Origin: Dyadobacter sediminis
Lineage (GTDB): Bacteria; Bacteroidota; Bacteroidia; Cytophagales; Spirosomataceae
Reading direction: 5' to 3'
DNA: 64,000 nt
NCBI RefSeq assembly: GCF_005860765.1
Contig: NZ_VCEI01000021.1
Location: 1-64,000, forward strand
Below the pieces are notes generated by a model. The model ran no database searches. It had not been told where the DNA came from and saw nothing but the letters and a program-made list of their open reading frames with translations. A program made the translations under genes and the position numbers. Below are positions 33,749 through 43,600 of the stretch, one piece after another (the first letter of the stretch is position 1; the number at the start of each line of letters is the position of its first letter).

Positions 33749-34645
33749 ATGGCAGACCATGTGAAATTAACCCCGGAATATTCTGAAGAACTGGATAAGA
33801 AAGCAGAAGATTTAAACGGCACAGCAGCGGATGCCACAAACGGCGTAGAGGAAGAGGTAAAAGAACTTAATGAAGAAGCCAAAGACAATGCGACTGCAGA
33901 ACTGCAGGCACTGGAAGTGAATGCAGAAGAAAAAGCAGAAGATGTGAAAACAGGCGCGGACGAAATCAAATCCGAAGTTTATGAAACGGCGGATGATCTG
34001 AAAGCAGCGACAGATACAAAGTGGAACGAGGCCAAAGATGCAGCGCTGGAAGCAGAAGAAAAGGCTGCTGATAAATTGGAAGACCTGAAAGCCACGGCAG
34101 AAATTAAAGCTGAAGATGCAAAAGAGACGGTTGCAGAAATTGGTACGGCCGCAGAAGAAAAAGCAGAAAACCTGAAAATAGCTGCTGAAGACAAAGCCGA
34201 AGAAGCAAAGGAAATCGTTGCCAATATCAAAGAAGAAGCTGCTGCAAAGGCAGAAACTGCCAAAGAAGAGGCTGCTGAAACGGCGCAGGAAGTGAAATCC
34301 GGATTTTCTGTAAAGACGGAACAGCTTCAGAATGAAGTGGAACTGAACATTGCTGCCGGCAGGGTAAAAGCACAGGAAATTGTTTCGGACCTTACTGAAA
34401 AAGCGGAAGACCTGAAAGAAGCGGCTGCTGAAAAGTTTGAAGATATCAAAGAAGACGCCGCAGAGGCATTTGAAGATGCCAAAATCATTGCTTCACAGAA
34501 AATGGCCGAAGCGCAGATAAAAGCCGCCGAACTGAAAGTGAAAGCAACCGAAGAGATCGCTGAACTAAAAGAAACCGCTTCTGAAAAATACGAGGAAACA
34601 AAAGTGAAAGCCAAAGGTTTCTGGTCAAGGCTGTTCGGGAAATAA
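33749..34645 (+). CDS. LEA/apolipophorin-like Ala-Glu-Lys repeat protein
   Basis: About 298 residues, almost entirely helical. Short repeats of an 11-residue flavour (AEEKAEDLK, AEIKAEDAK, AEDKAEEAK and similar) recur from residue 20 to 280. No cysteine is seen, and the composition is dominated by Ala, Glu, Lys and Asp. It resembles group 3 LEA-type stress proteins and other amphipathic-helix proteins. The end GFWSRLFGK stands out as a short aromatic amphipathic tag, perhaps a membrane or partner contact. The ATG at 33749 is preferred over the in-frame TTG at 33740. It has its own promoter and terminator. Confidence 0.75.
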   Translation: MADHVKLTPEYSEELDKKAEDLNGTAADATNGVEEEVKELNEEAKDNATAELQALEVNAEEKAEDVKTGADEIKSEVYETADDLKAATDTKWNEAKDAALEAEEKAADKLEDLKATAEIKAEDAKETVAEIGTAAEEKAENLKIAAEDKAEEAKEIVANIKEEAAAKAETAKEEAAETAQEVKSGFSVKTEQLQNEVELNIAAGRVKAQEIVSDLTEKAEDLKEAAAEKFEDIKEDAAEAFEDAKIIASQKMAEAQIKAAELKVKATEEIAELKETASEKYEETKVKAKGFWSRLFGK

Positions 34646-34666
34646 GGATTATGCCATGGATTGATG

Positions 34667-34700
34667 ACGCCTGTCGGACGCAAGTCGGGCAGGCGTTTTT
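34667..34700 (+). terminator. Terminator of the LEA-like gene
   Basis: ACGCCTG (34667-34673) pairs with CAGGCGT (34690-34696), followed by TTTTT. Confidence 0.75.
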
Positions 34701-34842
34701 GATGTATTTATGTACAGAACGTTTATATATACGTCAATGGCATGGTTTTATAACTGTTCTAAAAGTCAATTGAATACAGCTAACAAATCACATTGGTCTT
34801 TCGCTTTAACGAACTTGTTTTATTTTCAAAATTCCCTGTTTA

Positions 34843-36489
34843 ATGTCACAGCAAACTTTTTCTCTTCCATACCAGCATCCATTTGATCCGGATGAGCAAT
34901 ACAAAAAATCAGTTGTTTATTTTTCAATGGAATTTGCCATTGATCAGGCCTTGAAGATTTACTCCGGCGGACTGGGTTTTCTGGCCGGTTCGCACATGCG
35001 AAGCGTTTACGCGCTCAAACAAAACCTGGTCGGCGTCGGCATGCTGTGGAAACACGGCTATTACGATCAGGACAGAAAGCAGGATGGAAGCATGCAGCCT
35101 GCATTTCGTGAAAAAATGTATGCCTATCTGGTAGATACCAAAATCCGTTTCCAGATTCCGATTCTTGGAAAAGAGGTTTGGGTTGCGGCTTATTACCTTC
35201 CGCCCGACGTATTTCAGTCGGCACCGGTTTTCCTGCTAACAACGGATACCGACGGGAACGATGAAACCACGCGCGCCATCAGTTACTCCTTGTATGACGC
35301 TGACGTTACGTATAAAGTAGCGCAATGCATGGTGCTCGGCATCGGCGGCGCAAGGCTGCTGGAAGAACTGCAGTATGAACCGCAGGTTTATCATTTTAAT
35401 GAAGCGCACGCCGTTTCCGCCATCTTTCATTTATATAATAAATACAAAAGTGTTGACGAGCTTAAAAAACGGATCGTATTCACAACGCATACGCCGGAAG
35501 AAGCCGGTAATGAAAAGCATGATATTGATTTCCTGAACAACCTCGGATTCTTTTCAGGTCTGGATCTGGAAACGGTACGGAAAATCAGCGGTACAAAGGA
35601 CAACATCTTCAATCATTCGCTTGCTGCACTCAGCCTGAGCCGAAAAGCCAACGGCGTTTCAAAACTGCATGGAGAAGTTTCCAGAAATATGTGGAAAGTT
35701 TATCCCGGAATAGCTGAAATCGATCATATTACCAACGCACAAAACAATACGTATTGGATTGACAAAGATTTTGAGCAGGCAAGAATCATCGGCGATACGG
35801 ATAAAATTGCAGCCCGGAAAAAAGAACTGAAAAAGCTTTTGTTCAAAACGGTTGCCGATCAGTGCGGAAAGATTTTTGACCCGAATGTGCTTACAATCGT
35901 TTGGGCACGCCGGTTTGCAGCTTATAAAAGACCGGATATGTTCGTTTGGGACGGCAACAGGTTTGAAAAAATGATGGCGGACAAAGAGCAGCCGGTTCAA
36001 GTAATCTGGGCGGGAAAGCCTTATCCCAAAGATCAGGGCGCTGTGGATACATTCAATCATCTGTTTTACCTCAGTCATTTGTTCCCGAATATGGCCGTAC
36101 TGACGGGCTATGAACTGGCACTTTCCAAGTTGCTGAAAGACGGATCGGATATTTGGCTCAACACGCCGGTAGTGACAAGGGAAGCTTCCGGAACAAGCGG
36201 AATGACTGCGGCTATGAACGCCTCGCTGAATTTGTCTACTTATGACGGCTGGATCTGTGAATTTGCCAAAGACGGGGAAAACGCTTTTATTCTCCCGGTT
36301 GCAAAAGGCGACGATATCAACAAGCAGGATTGCGACAATCTGCTGGATAAACTGGAAACAACCGTCATCCCGACTTATTACGCCGATCAGCAGAAATGGC
36401 GGCAAATGGTTCTGAACAGTATGAATGACGTCAATGCGGATTTCAATTCGGACCGTATGGCGCGGGAATATTACGAAAAGCTTTATTAA
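34843..36489 (+). CDS. Alpha-glucan phosphorylase-family (GT35) homologue lacking the PLP lysine
   Basis: 548 residues of the short alpha-glucan phosphorylase type. The start VVYFSMEFAIDQALKIYSGGLGFLAGSH, the VYHFNEAHA motif and VWARRFAAYKRPDMF (Arg357 and Lys362, matching the phosphate-contact Arg and Lys) are conserved. The segment that normally reads GTxxMK, where Lys forms the PLP Schiff base, here reads EASGTSGMTAAMN with Thr455. So PLP binding in the usual way looks impossible. It may be a glucan-binding or non-PLP glycosyltransferase-like protein, or a distinct Bacteroidetes branch. It is convergent with the RmlD-like gene, 11 bases apart. Confidence 0.8.
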   Translation: MSQQTFSLPYQHPFDPDEQYKKSVVYFSMEFAIDQALKIYSGGLGFLAGSHMRSVYALKQNLVGVGMLWKHGYYDQDRKQDGSMQPAFREKMYAYLVDTKIRFQIPILGKEVWVAAYYLPPDVFQSAPVFLLTTDTDGNDETTRAISYSLYDADVTYKVAQCMVLGIGGARLLEELQYEPQVYHFNEAHAVSAIFHLYNKYKSVDELKKRIVFTTHTPEEAGNEKHDIDFLNNLGFFSGLDLETVRKISGTKDNIFNHSLAALSLSRKANGVSKLHGEVSRNMWKVYPGIAEIDHITNAQNNTYWIDKDFEQARIIGDTDKIAARKKELKKLLFKTVADQCGKIFDPNVLTIVWARRFAAYKRPDMFVWDGNRFEKMMADKEQPVQVIWAGKPYPKDQGAVDTFNHLFYLSHLFPNMAVLTGYELALSKLLKDGSDIWLNTPVVTREASGTSGMTAAMNASLNLSTYDGWICEFAKDGENAFILPVAKGDDINKQDCDNLLDKLETTVIPTYYADQQKWRQMVLNSMNDVNADFNSDRMAREYYEKLY

Positions 36490-36500
36490 GCTTGCTGAAT

Positions 36501-37409
36501 TTAAAGGCCGATCTGTTTTGCAAGCAATGCGATGCCTTCCCGGAATGTATGCGGTTCATAACCCAGTACGTTCCGGGATTTTGTCAGGTCAAAACCGGTG
36601 CGCGGCGGCCGTCTGGCCGGCTGCGTAAAAGTGGAAGCGTCGGTCGGGGAAATCAGCGATTTGTCAAGTGAAAAATAATCGGCTGTCATCATGGCCATTT
36701 CATACGGCGTCATGAAATCACTTCCTGAAATATTGAAAATGCCTTGTTCTTTCCGGCCTGCAATCAGAAAGCAGCCTTTTGCAAGATCTTCTGCCAGCGT
36801 CGGAGTTCGGAACTGATCCGTTACGACTTTTATGGCTTTTCCTTCTTCCAGCGATTTTTTTACCCAGAGAATGATATTGCTCCGGCTCATATCATGCGCA
36901 ATGCCGTATACAAGCACCGTTCTGGCAATGGCCCAGTTTATTCCGGAATGAATAACCACTTTTTCCGCTGCATATTTGCTCCATCCGTAAAAACTGACCG
37001 GATTCGGCAAATCTTCTTCTTTGTAAGGTCCGGCAGTTCCGTCAAAAATAAAATCCGTAGAAACATGTTCCAGAAATACATCGTATTTCCTGCATGCTGC
37101 GACCACGATTTCGACAGCCGTGACGTTCAGTTTCCAGCATGCATCTTTTTCCGACTCGCATTGATCTACGTTGGTCATGGCAGCCGTATGAATAACGACA
37201 TCCGGCCTTGCAGCACCCATAACCTGATCAACCTGAACGGGATCCGTAACATCCATTTCAAGGAATTCGTAGCCTTTGCTGAAATTCAGCCGGTTTCCGC
37301 CTTTCGCAGTAGCGATGGTTTCACAGGTATTTTCAGAAACCAGCAATTCAATCAGCTTCTGACCCAGAAGACCGTTTGAGCCGGTTACAAGAATGCGTTT
37401 CTTTTCCAA
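36501..37409 (-). CDS. SDR-family sugar-nucleotide reductase, dTDP-4-dehydrorhamnose reductase-like
   Basis: 302 residues with a Rossmann fold: NAD(P)-binding ILVTGSNGLLGQKL, then DVVIHTAAMTNVDQCE, the catalytic YGWSKYAAEK (Tyr-x-x-x-Lys) and late motif FNISGSDFMTPYEMA. RmlD reduces dTDP-4-keto-L-rhamnose, but no other rhamnose genes are here, so another sugar or a housekeeping role is possible. The only fitting start is TTG (37407-37409), with an in-frame stop just upstream. It follows the cyclophilin gene by 12 bases, probably in the same operon. Confidence 0.82.
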   Translation of the reverse strand: MEKKRILVTGSNGLLGQKLIELLVSENTCETIATAKGGNRLNFSKGYEFLEMDVTDPVQVDQVMGAARPDVVIHTAAMTNVDQCESEKDACWKLNVTAVEIVVAACRKYDVFLEHVSTDFIFDGTAGPYKEEDLPNPVSFYGWSKYAAEKVVIHSGINWAIARTVLVYGIAHDMSRSNIILWVKKSLEEGKAIKVVTDQFRTPTLAEDLAKGCFLIAGRKEQGIFNISGSDFMTPYEMAMMTADYFSLDKSLISPTDASTFTQPARRPPRTGFDLTKSRNVLGYEPHTFREGIALLAKQIGL

Positions 37410-37421
37410 TCCTGAATGGTA

Positions 37422-38129
37422 TTAAGCTTCGTAATTCCAGCCGTACTTGCGCGTGATTTTCTTTTTCTTCATTTTCTTGACCGAAACTTTCATGGCAATG
37501 TTCTTCTCAGGACGGTCTCTTTCGTCTTTGGAGACCGCACCAATCTTATCCACGACTTCCATGCCGTCAATAACTTGTCCGAACACCGTATATGCTCCGT
37601 CCAGATGCGGAGTGCCGCCAATTGTTTCATAAACTTTTCTTTGCTCGTCGGTCAGTTTGCGGGCTGCGCGGGCGGCCTGTTTGTCCAGATCGTTTTTGCT
37701 CCATTTCCGGCCCTGTACAATGTAAAACTGGCATCCGCTCGATTCTTTTGCCGGATTATTGTCCCGCGCTGCGGCAAGCGCGCCTTTCTGGTGAAACAGT
37801 TTCGGGCTGAATTCCGCAGGGATTTTATAGCCGTTATCGCCTTTTCCAAGCATTTCATCCGGCTTTGCATTTCTTGAATCCGGGTCGCCGCCCTGAATCA
37901 TGAACGCATCGATCACGCGGTGAAAAAGCAGGCCGTCATAAAATTTTTCATTGCTGAGCTTCAAAAAGTTGGCTTTATGTTTCGGCGTTTCATCAAAAAG
38001 GATGAGTTTCATACTGCCCAGATCCGTTTCAATGGTTACGACTTCGTCTTTTTTTGATTTTTTCTGAGCCGAAACACTCAGTGAATAAAGGCATACAAAT
38101 GCCAAAAGAATTGATTTTCTGATTTTCAT
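37422..38129 (-). CDS. Periplasmic cyclophilin-type peptidyl-prolyl isomerase
   Basis: 235 residues with a signal peptide (MKIRKSILLAFVCLYSLSVSAQ). Cyclophilin motifs are KLSNEKFYDGLLFHRVIDAFMIQGGDP (catalytic Arg), AAARDNNPAKESSGCQFYIVQG and DGAYTVFGQVIDGMEVVDKI. An insertion around residues 145-165 (SKNDLDKQAARAARKLTDEQ) is usual in Bacteroidetes cyclophilins. The C-terminus is strongly basic (KKMKKKKITRKYG). It catalyses proline isomerisation during folding of exported proteins. The gene begins five bases after the lipoprotein gene's stop. Confidence 0.9.
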   Translation of the reverse strand: MKIRKSILLAFVCLYSLSVSAQKKSKKDEVVTIETDLGSMKLILFDETPKHKANFLKLSNEKFYDGLLFHRVIDAFMIQGGDPDSRNAKPDEMLGKGDNGYKIPAEFSPKLFHQKGALAAARDNNPAKESSGCQFYIVQGRKWSKNDLDKQAARAARKLTDEQRKVYETIGGTPHLDGAYTVFGQVIDGMEVVDKIGAVSKDERDRPEKNIAMKVSVKKMKKKKITRKYGWNYEA

Positions 38130-38134
38130 AAACG

Positions 38135-38749
38135 TTATTTTACTGCAAGCACATTTTTGTTTGTCGGAACAAACTGGAATTTCAGTCCGTAATCTTTTCC
38201 TTCGGACACGTCTTCCATATTTGTTCTCACTGAATTCTTATTCCATGTTATTTTTTTCGCCTCTTCCTTCGGGGCTCCGTAAACTTCATTGAAATGACTT
38301 TTACCGGCATTCCAAAGCTCTTTTGTAGCCGCCGGACTGTTGAGGTAAACGTCTATTGTGATTCTGTTTATTTTCTTGTCTGATGAAAAAAAGTATTGTA
38401 CATCAATGGTTTCCAGCTTGGCTGTTTCGGAAGTGTAGCCAAGGTGATCCGCCGTTTCTTCAAACAGTTCGAATTTTTCTTCTGATTTGACTTTGCTGAC
38501 CGGATCGCCGAACGCAATGCCTCTTACCGTTCCTGCTTCTTCATCGGAAGAGCCCAGGATTGCTTCCAGCAAAGTGAATTGGTCGCTGTTCAGCTCTGCG
38601 TCTGCAGGCGGTTGTGTCACCACAACCGAGTCTGAAGCAGCTTCTGTTTTTTGGTTGGTTTTCGTATCACAGCCATTTAAAACAATTGCCGTCAGAAGAA
38701 CAGCAAAGTAATTTCCGGAATATTTCATGCGTGTAAAAATTATTTTCAT
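38135..38749 (-). CDS. Lipoprotein of unknown function
   Basis: 204 residues. The hydrophobic signal ends in the lipobox VLNGC, so this should be an outer-membrane or periplasmic lipoprotein. The mature protein contains a Thr/Glu-rich start and a globular region (GIAFGDPVSKVKSEEKFELFEETADHLGY, then INRITIDVYLNS) with no family I recognise. A second in-frame ATG (38728) gives a more typical 20-residue signal peptide, so that start is equally likely. It heads the lipoprotein-cyclophilin-reductase run on the minus strand. Confidence 0.75.
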   Translation of the reverse strand: MKIIFTRMKYSGNYFAVLLTAIVLNGCDTKTNQKTEAASDSVVVTQPPADAELNSDQFTLLEAILGSSDEEAGTVRGIAFGDPVSKVKSEEKFELFEETADHLGYTSETAKLETIDVQYFFSSDKKINRITIDVYLNSPAATKELWNAGKSHFNEVYGAPKEEAKKITWNKNSVRTNMEDVSEGKDYGLKFQFVPTNKNVLAVK

Positions 38750-38843
38750 TCAGTTATGGATTACAATAAAATAGTTGTGCCTTTGGATGCGAACTTAACA
38801 TTTACAGCGCAATTTAGCTATAATTCCATGGCCGGTAAAAAAA

Positions 38844-40268
38844 TCAGAACTCGCGCGAAAAGTTGAAAAAGAAGCGGCGTTCGCCTTTTGCATTGTATGT
38901 CAGATTGAATCGGGCCAGAATATTGTAAAATGTAACCACGTCCAGACCGGCTCCCGCGCCATAAAGCATGGAGTTGCCCAGTTTCGTATTGCTCAGTTCC
39001 GGATAGAAATTTTTTACATAACCGGCATCCGCAAACGTATTGATATAAGCCGCAAGCGGAATCGTATTAAACTGCTTTACAGGGATAAAAGGAAAATGTT
39101 TCTGGACCGAAAAAAGCCTGTATTTCAATTCGTTCTTTAACAAGGCGTAATTTTGCCCGTCCACAACATACAGTTCATAACCGCGGACCAGATCATTTCT
39201 GTAACCCAGCCCGATGGTCTGCAGGTAAGGCTGCCGTTCAGGAAAAGAAACTCGAGCCCGGACGCCCGAGTTAAAATACCAGTTTTTGCCCAGCGGAACG
39301 TACTTCCGGTAAGATCCGTATAAATAAAGCATGTTTACATCGTCTGACTTAAGGAGTCCTGTTTTGGAAACCTGCAGGCCAAGCGTTTGCCCGGATAAGG
39401 CATACTGCACATTATCGCGCCGGTCATAACTGAATGTATAGGTTAGCTGAAAATAGCGCTGGTTTCTGCGGCCATTCAGCAGATAATTGGGGTTGAGAAC
39501 GGCAATTGTATCCGAAATCCGGCTGTGACTGTAACGCAGATCAACAGAATGAAAAGTGTAATATTTGTTCCGGCGCGTGAGGCTTACATACATATAAAAC
39601 CGCCTGCGGTTAATGTCTTCGCTGCTCAGGTAATCCAGTTTGTCGCGCCATGTTCTGAAAGCCGTCGTTTTGTTTACCGAATAGGAAGTCCCGACCGTAA
39701 TCCCGGTTTTCTGCGCTTTGTCAAGATACGGAAGCGTATACGCCACTTCAAATTTTGGAATAAACCCGAATTCGGCAATAAAACGAAGTTTGTCCGCACG
39801 CCCGGAGACATTTCCGTAACTCAGGTAAACACCGTAAATCGTCCGGGACAAATCCCGTTTTCGGTCATACCACCATTCGTTGAAATTGCGGTCAGCAAGC
39901 TGGAAAACAGGGAGTACAATGAAATACCAGCGTTCTTTTACGACCACACGTACATCGGTCCGGATAGAATCCGCGTTACGGGCTGAAAGCATTTCCACGG
40001 TCACAAACAAATTGGTATTGATGATTTTACGGCGGTCAATTTCCAGGCTTTCCCTAAGCAGTGCGGATTGCAGCGTATCTCCGCTTTTTACGGCCATTTC
40101 CCTGAGGATAATGCCGGCACGCGTTCTTGCATTTCCTTCGATCCGGATATCGCCGATCACGACAATCCCGCTGCTGTCAGGCGTAACAAGTTGCGCGTAA
40201 ATGAAATCCGGAAAGTATGCAAAGAGCAGCAGAAGCGCTATTGATTTATAATGCTGGGCAAACCTCAT
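38844..40268 (-). CDS. Omp85-superfamily outer-membrane protein with a single POTRA-like domain
   Basis: 474 residues with a signal peptide (to YAQ). One POTRA-like domain is seen at about 35-110 (VIGDIRIEGNARTRAGIILREM, RREKIINTNLFVTVEML-type ending), then a 16-strand barrel-like region with many alternating aromatic residues, DLVRGYELY (the conserved RGF/Y-like turn) and a terminal phenylalanine (FFNFSREF). It belongs to the BamA/TamA/FhaC superfamily but is shorter than BamA. The client is unknown. A minus-strand TACTTTTG box (40325-40332) lies about 57 bases before the start, without a clear -33. Confidence 0.8.
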   Translation of the reverse strand: MRFAQHYKSIALLLLFAYFPDFIYAQLVTPDSSGIVVIGDIRIEGNARTRAGIILREMAVKSGDTLQSALLRESLEIDRRKIINTNLFVTVEMLSARNADSIRTDVRVVVKERWYFIVLPVFQLADRNFNEWWYDRKRDLSRTIYGVYLSYGNVSGRADKLRFIAEFGFIPKFEVAYTLPYLDKAQKTGITVGTSYSVNKTTAFRTWRDKLDYLSSEDINRRRFYMYVSLTRRNKYYTFHSVDLRYSHSRISDTIAVLNPNYLLNGRRNQRYFQLTYTFSYDRRDNVQYALSGQTLGLQVSKTGLLKSDDVNMLYLYGSYRKYVPLGKNWYFNSGVRARVSFPERQPYLQTIGLGYRNDLVRGYELYVVDGQNYALLKNELKYRLFSVQKHFPFIPVKQFNTIPLAAYINTFADAGYVKNFYPELSNTKLGNSMLYGAGAGLDVVTFYNILARFNLTYNAKGERRFFFNFSREF

Positions 40269-40639
40269 GCTTCATGGCCGAATTCAGTGTGGAATGTAAT
40301 TTCAAGTATAAAGGAAAATATTTTCAAAAGTACGTTTATAGGTCGAAATGTCGGAATATTATCCTTATGTTAACTTTCGAAAATCAGCTTCCGGCAATAG
40401 TCTTTTACACTGACGGATCAGTATCCTTCAATAAATGATGTACTTATGAAACGCCGTTGTTTTAAAAGAAATATCCAGCGTGCAAAAAGGCAGAATGCCG
40501 GACCGAAGCTGAGTGAAAGTTTTTGATGCGCTGTCATGTAACTTCTGAACCGTTAAGTAAAAGGAAATAAACCATACGGTAATTACCTCCGAAAATTGAC
40601 TTGTAAATATATGTTTCAAAACCGTTACCCAGTTGTAAT
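40269..40639. other. Intergenic region between Omp85 gene and susC-like gene
   Basis: 371 bases. On the minus strand a TACTTTTG -7 match (40325-40332) may serve the Omp85 gene. On the plus strand a TATGTTTC near-match (40610-40617) precedes the susC-like ATG without a good -33. No conserved coding frame seen. Confidence 0.5.
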
Positions 40640-43600
40640 ATGAATTTCAACTCTACATTAAAACTTTTTGCGGTGCGAACGCTGGCGGCTGTGCTGGTTG
40701 CCGCCGCGCTGAATTCATTTGCCTGGGCGCAAGTCCTTGTCAAAGGGAAAGTGACATCGAAAGAAGACGGTTCAGCAATGCCGGGCGTCAATGTGCTCGT
40801 AAAAGGTACACAGACAGGAACAACTTCCAGTGCCTCGGGCGATTATGCGCTCGAAGTAAACGGCTCCGATGCGGTGCTGGTATTTTCATTTGTGGGCTAT
40901 GTGCAGGAAGAAGTACCGGTGGGCGGCAAAAGTATCATTGATGTTTCCATTGCACCCAGTGCCGAAAACCTGAAAGAAGTGGTGGTAACGGCATTGGGCA
41001 TAAACAGGGAAACAAGGTCACTCGCTTATTCCGTCGGGGCGGTAAAAGGCGAAGAACTTGTACGGGCCGGAAATCCAAATCTGATGAAATCACTGGATGG
41101 AAAAGTAAGCGGTGTCAATCTGACCAGTCTGAGCAGTGATCCGACTTCATCCGTTCTTGTAAATATCCGCGGGACGACGGCTATTCCTACAACCGGCGAC
41201 GGCGGCGCGAACGTGGCCGTAAAAGGACAGCCGCTGTATGTCATCGACGGAATTCCTGTGGGGACACAGTCATTCACACAAAAAGACGGCGTTGATTTCG
41301 GAAACATCCTTTCGCAGCTGAACCCGAATGACATTGCTTCCATCACGATCCTGAAAGGCGGCAGTGCCGGCGCTTTGTACGGAGCCGAAGGCGGCAACGG
41401 CGTTGTGATGATCACGACAAAATCGGGCAAAGGAGCCAAAAAAGGATTGGGCGTTTCCTTTTCAACAATGGCAACCGTGGAAAAGCCGTATCAGTTTATA
41501 GAAAGCCAGATGGAATTCGGGCAGGGCGAAAGAGCATATGAATGGCAGTACGACAATACCGATACGTGGGGCCCGAAACTGGACGGGAAATTTGTGTCGG
41601 ATTACTGGGACATCAAATCCAAAAGCTGGAAAAACGGACCGATGCTTTCTTCCAATGAAAACCGTGTGAAAGCCTATCTTCAGACCGGGAGCACCATTAC
41701 CAATAATATCGGCGTGACGGGCAACTACGACAAAGGATCTTTCCGGTTGTCGCTGTCCAACATGACCAACAAAGGTGTGATGCCGAATACCAAAACACAG
41801 CAGAAATCAGTCAATTTCAATTCGCAGTATAACATTACAAACCGGATTACCGTGTCGGTGAATGCAAGTTATATCAATACTTATAACCCGAATAAAGCCA
41901 ATACAACCGGTTCCAACAGCGTACTGAACAGCCTGCTGTTCAACATGCCGAGCAATCTGCAGCCGCTGGACGATATGAAAAGTTACTGGCTCGACGGATT
42001 TGAAGGTTCCCGGCAAAACGGAGCGATCATGAAAGATAACGGTGTGGATGTTTCTGAAAACAATCCTTGGTGGACAACGTACGAGAAAATACACCGTTTC
42101 AGCCGCGACAATTATTTCGGGAAAATACAGCTGAACTGGCAGTTCAGCGATCATCTTTCCCTGCTGCTCCGGACCGGAATGGAAAATGTAAAGGAAAACT
42201 ACGAACTGAGAAAATCGTGGGGTGAAAAGGGCGATCCTTACGGCCAGTATGTTTCCGGAAACAACAGCAGCATAGAAGCCAACTCGGATGCGATCCTTAC
42301 ATACAGCAGAAACTTCGGAAGAATGTCGCTGACTGTTGCCGGCGGTGGAAATTACCGTTATACCAATAATAATGATATGGAAATCAATGGAAATGACCTG
42401 AATTCGCCTGCACTTTTTACCCTTGCAAACATCAGGTCGGGAACCATGACCGTTGGCGGAACACCATTTCGTACGACAAAATCAATAAGTGCATACGGAA
42501 CGGCTACTGTTGGCTGGGACGAAAAACTTTTTCTGGATGTAACGGGGCGTAACGACTGGAAGGGTATTCTGGATGAAGAGAAGATCCATTATTTTTATCC
42601 TTCGGCATCGCTGAGCTGGCTGGCGTCCGAAACGTTCAAGTTTCCGGAAACATTTAATCTGGTCAAATTCCGGCTGGGGCTTGCCGACGTAGGAAACGGC
42701 CTGACAAGAAGAAGATCCATTGACACATACAGCTATGACGCCAATCCGTGGGGCCCGATCAATACCGTAAGCCTGAATGCCACCATTGTGGACCCGAACC
42801 TGAAAGCGCAGCATTCCATTACACAGGAAGCCGGAATTGACCTTTGGTTGCTGCAAAACCGTATCAAATTTGATTTTACCTATTTTATAAAAGAACAGAA
42901 AAATCAGATCGACAACATTCCGCTTGTGCAGGGAACAGGCTATTCGGGATTGCTTACCAACATCGGCGATGTGCAAAGCAAAGGCTACGAATGGGGACTT
43001 GCTTTTTCACCGGTCAAGACAAGAGATTTTTCGTGGGACGTTTCCGGAAGCTTTACACATTACAAGGCAACAATCACCCGTTTATCAGACAGCTTTGCGC
43101 CGAACGGCTATGTATTTGCCAGTTATGACGGAAAAACAAAAGTGAAAATTGCAGAAGGCGAAACCATCGGGAATATTTATGAAGAAAATCCTATTTTGAG
43201 GGTGAAGAAAGGAAAATATGCAGGGATGCCGCTGCTGGACGGTGAAGAAGGCAAAATCCAGAAATCTGCCGATGAAAGAGACCGCGGCCAGCTTGGGAAC
43301 TTCAATCCGGATTTTATCCTGGGACTGAATACAACATTGCGTTACAGACAGTTTACATTGAATATGGTCGGAAGCTTGCGGAAGGGCGGGAAGTACGTTT
43401 CTGTTAACCAGCAATATCTGGAATCCAACGGAAGGGCTGTGACGACATTGGGCTCGGGCGACAACAATCCGCTCTGGCGGGGCGGCCGCGATGCGGAACA
43501 CGGCGGAATGATCTGGCCGGCAGTAGGAGCAAGCCAGTATGAAGCGATCAACAGCAACAATGACGGAAAACGTTCTGATTTTCAGGATGCAAGTTATGTC

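Noticed and set aside
33749..34645. CRISPR-like or DNA repeat array
   Set aside because: The repetition is at protein level (degenerate 11-residue repeats); no identical DNA repeats with spacers.
35659..36405. 248-residue minus-strand open frame inside the phosphorylase-family gene
   Set aside because: Antisense shadow of a conserved coding region.
40217..40438. 73-residue plus-strand open frame near the Omp85 start
   Set aside because: It overlaps the start of the Omp85 gene, with no recognisable motif or promoter.
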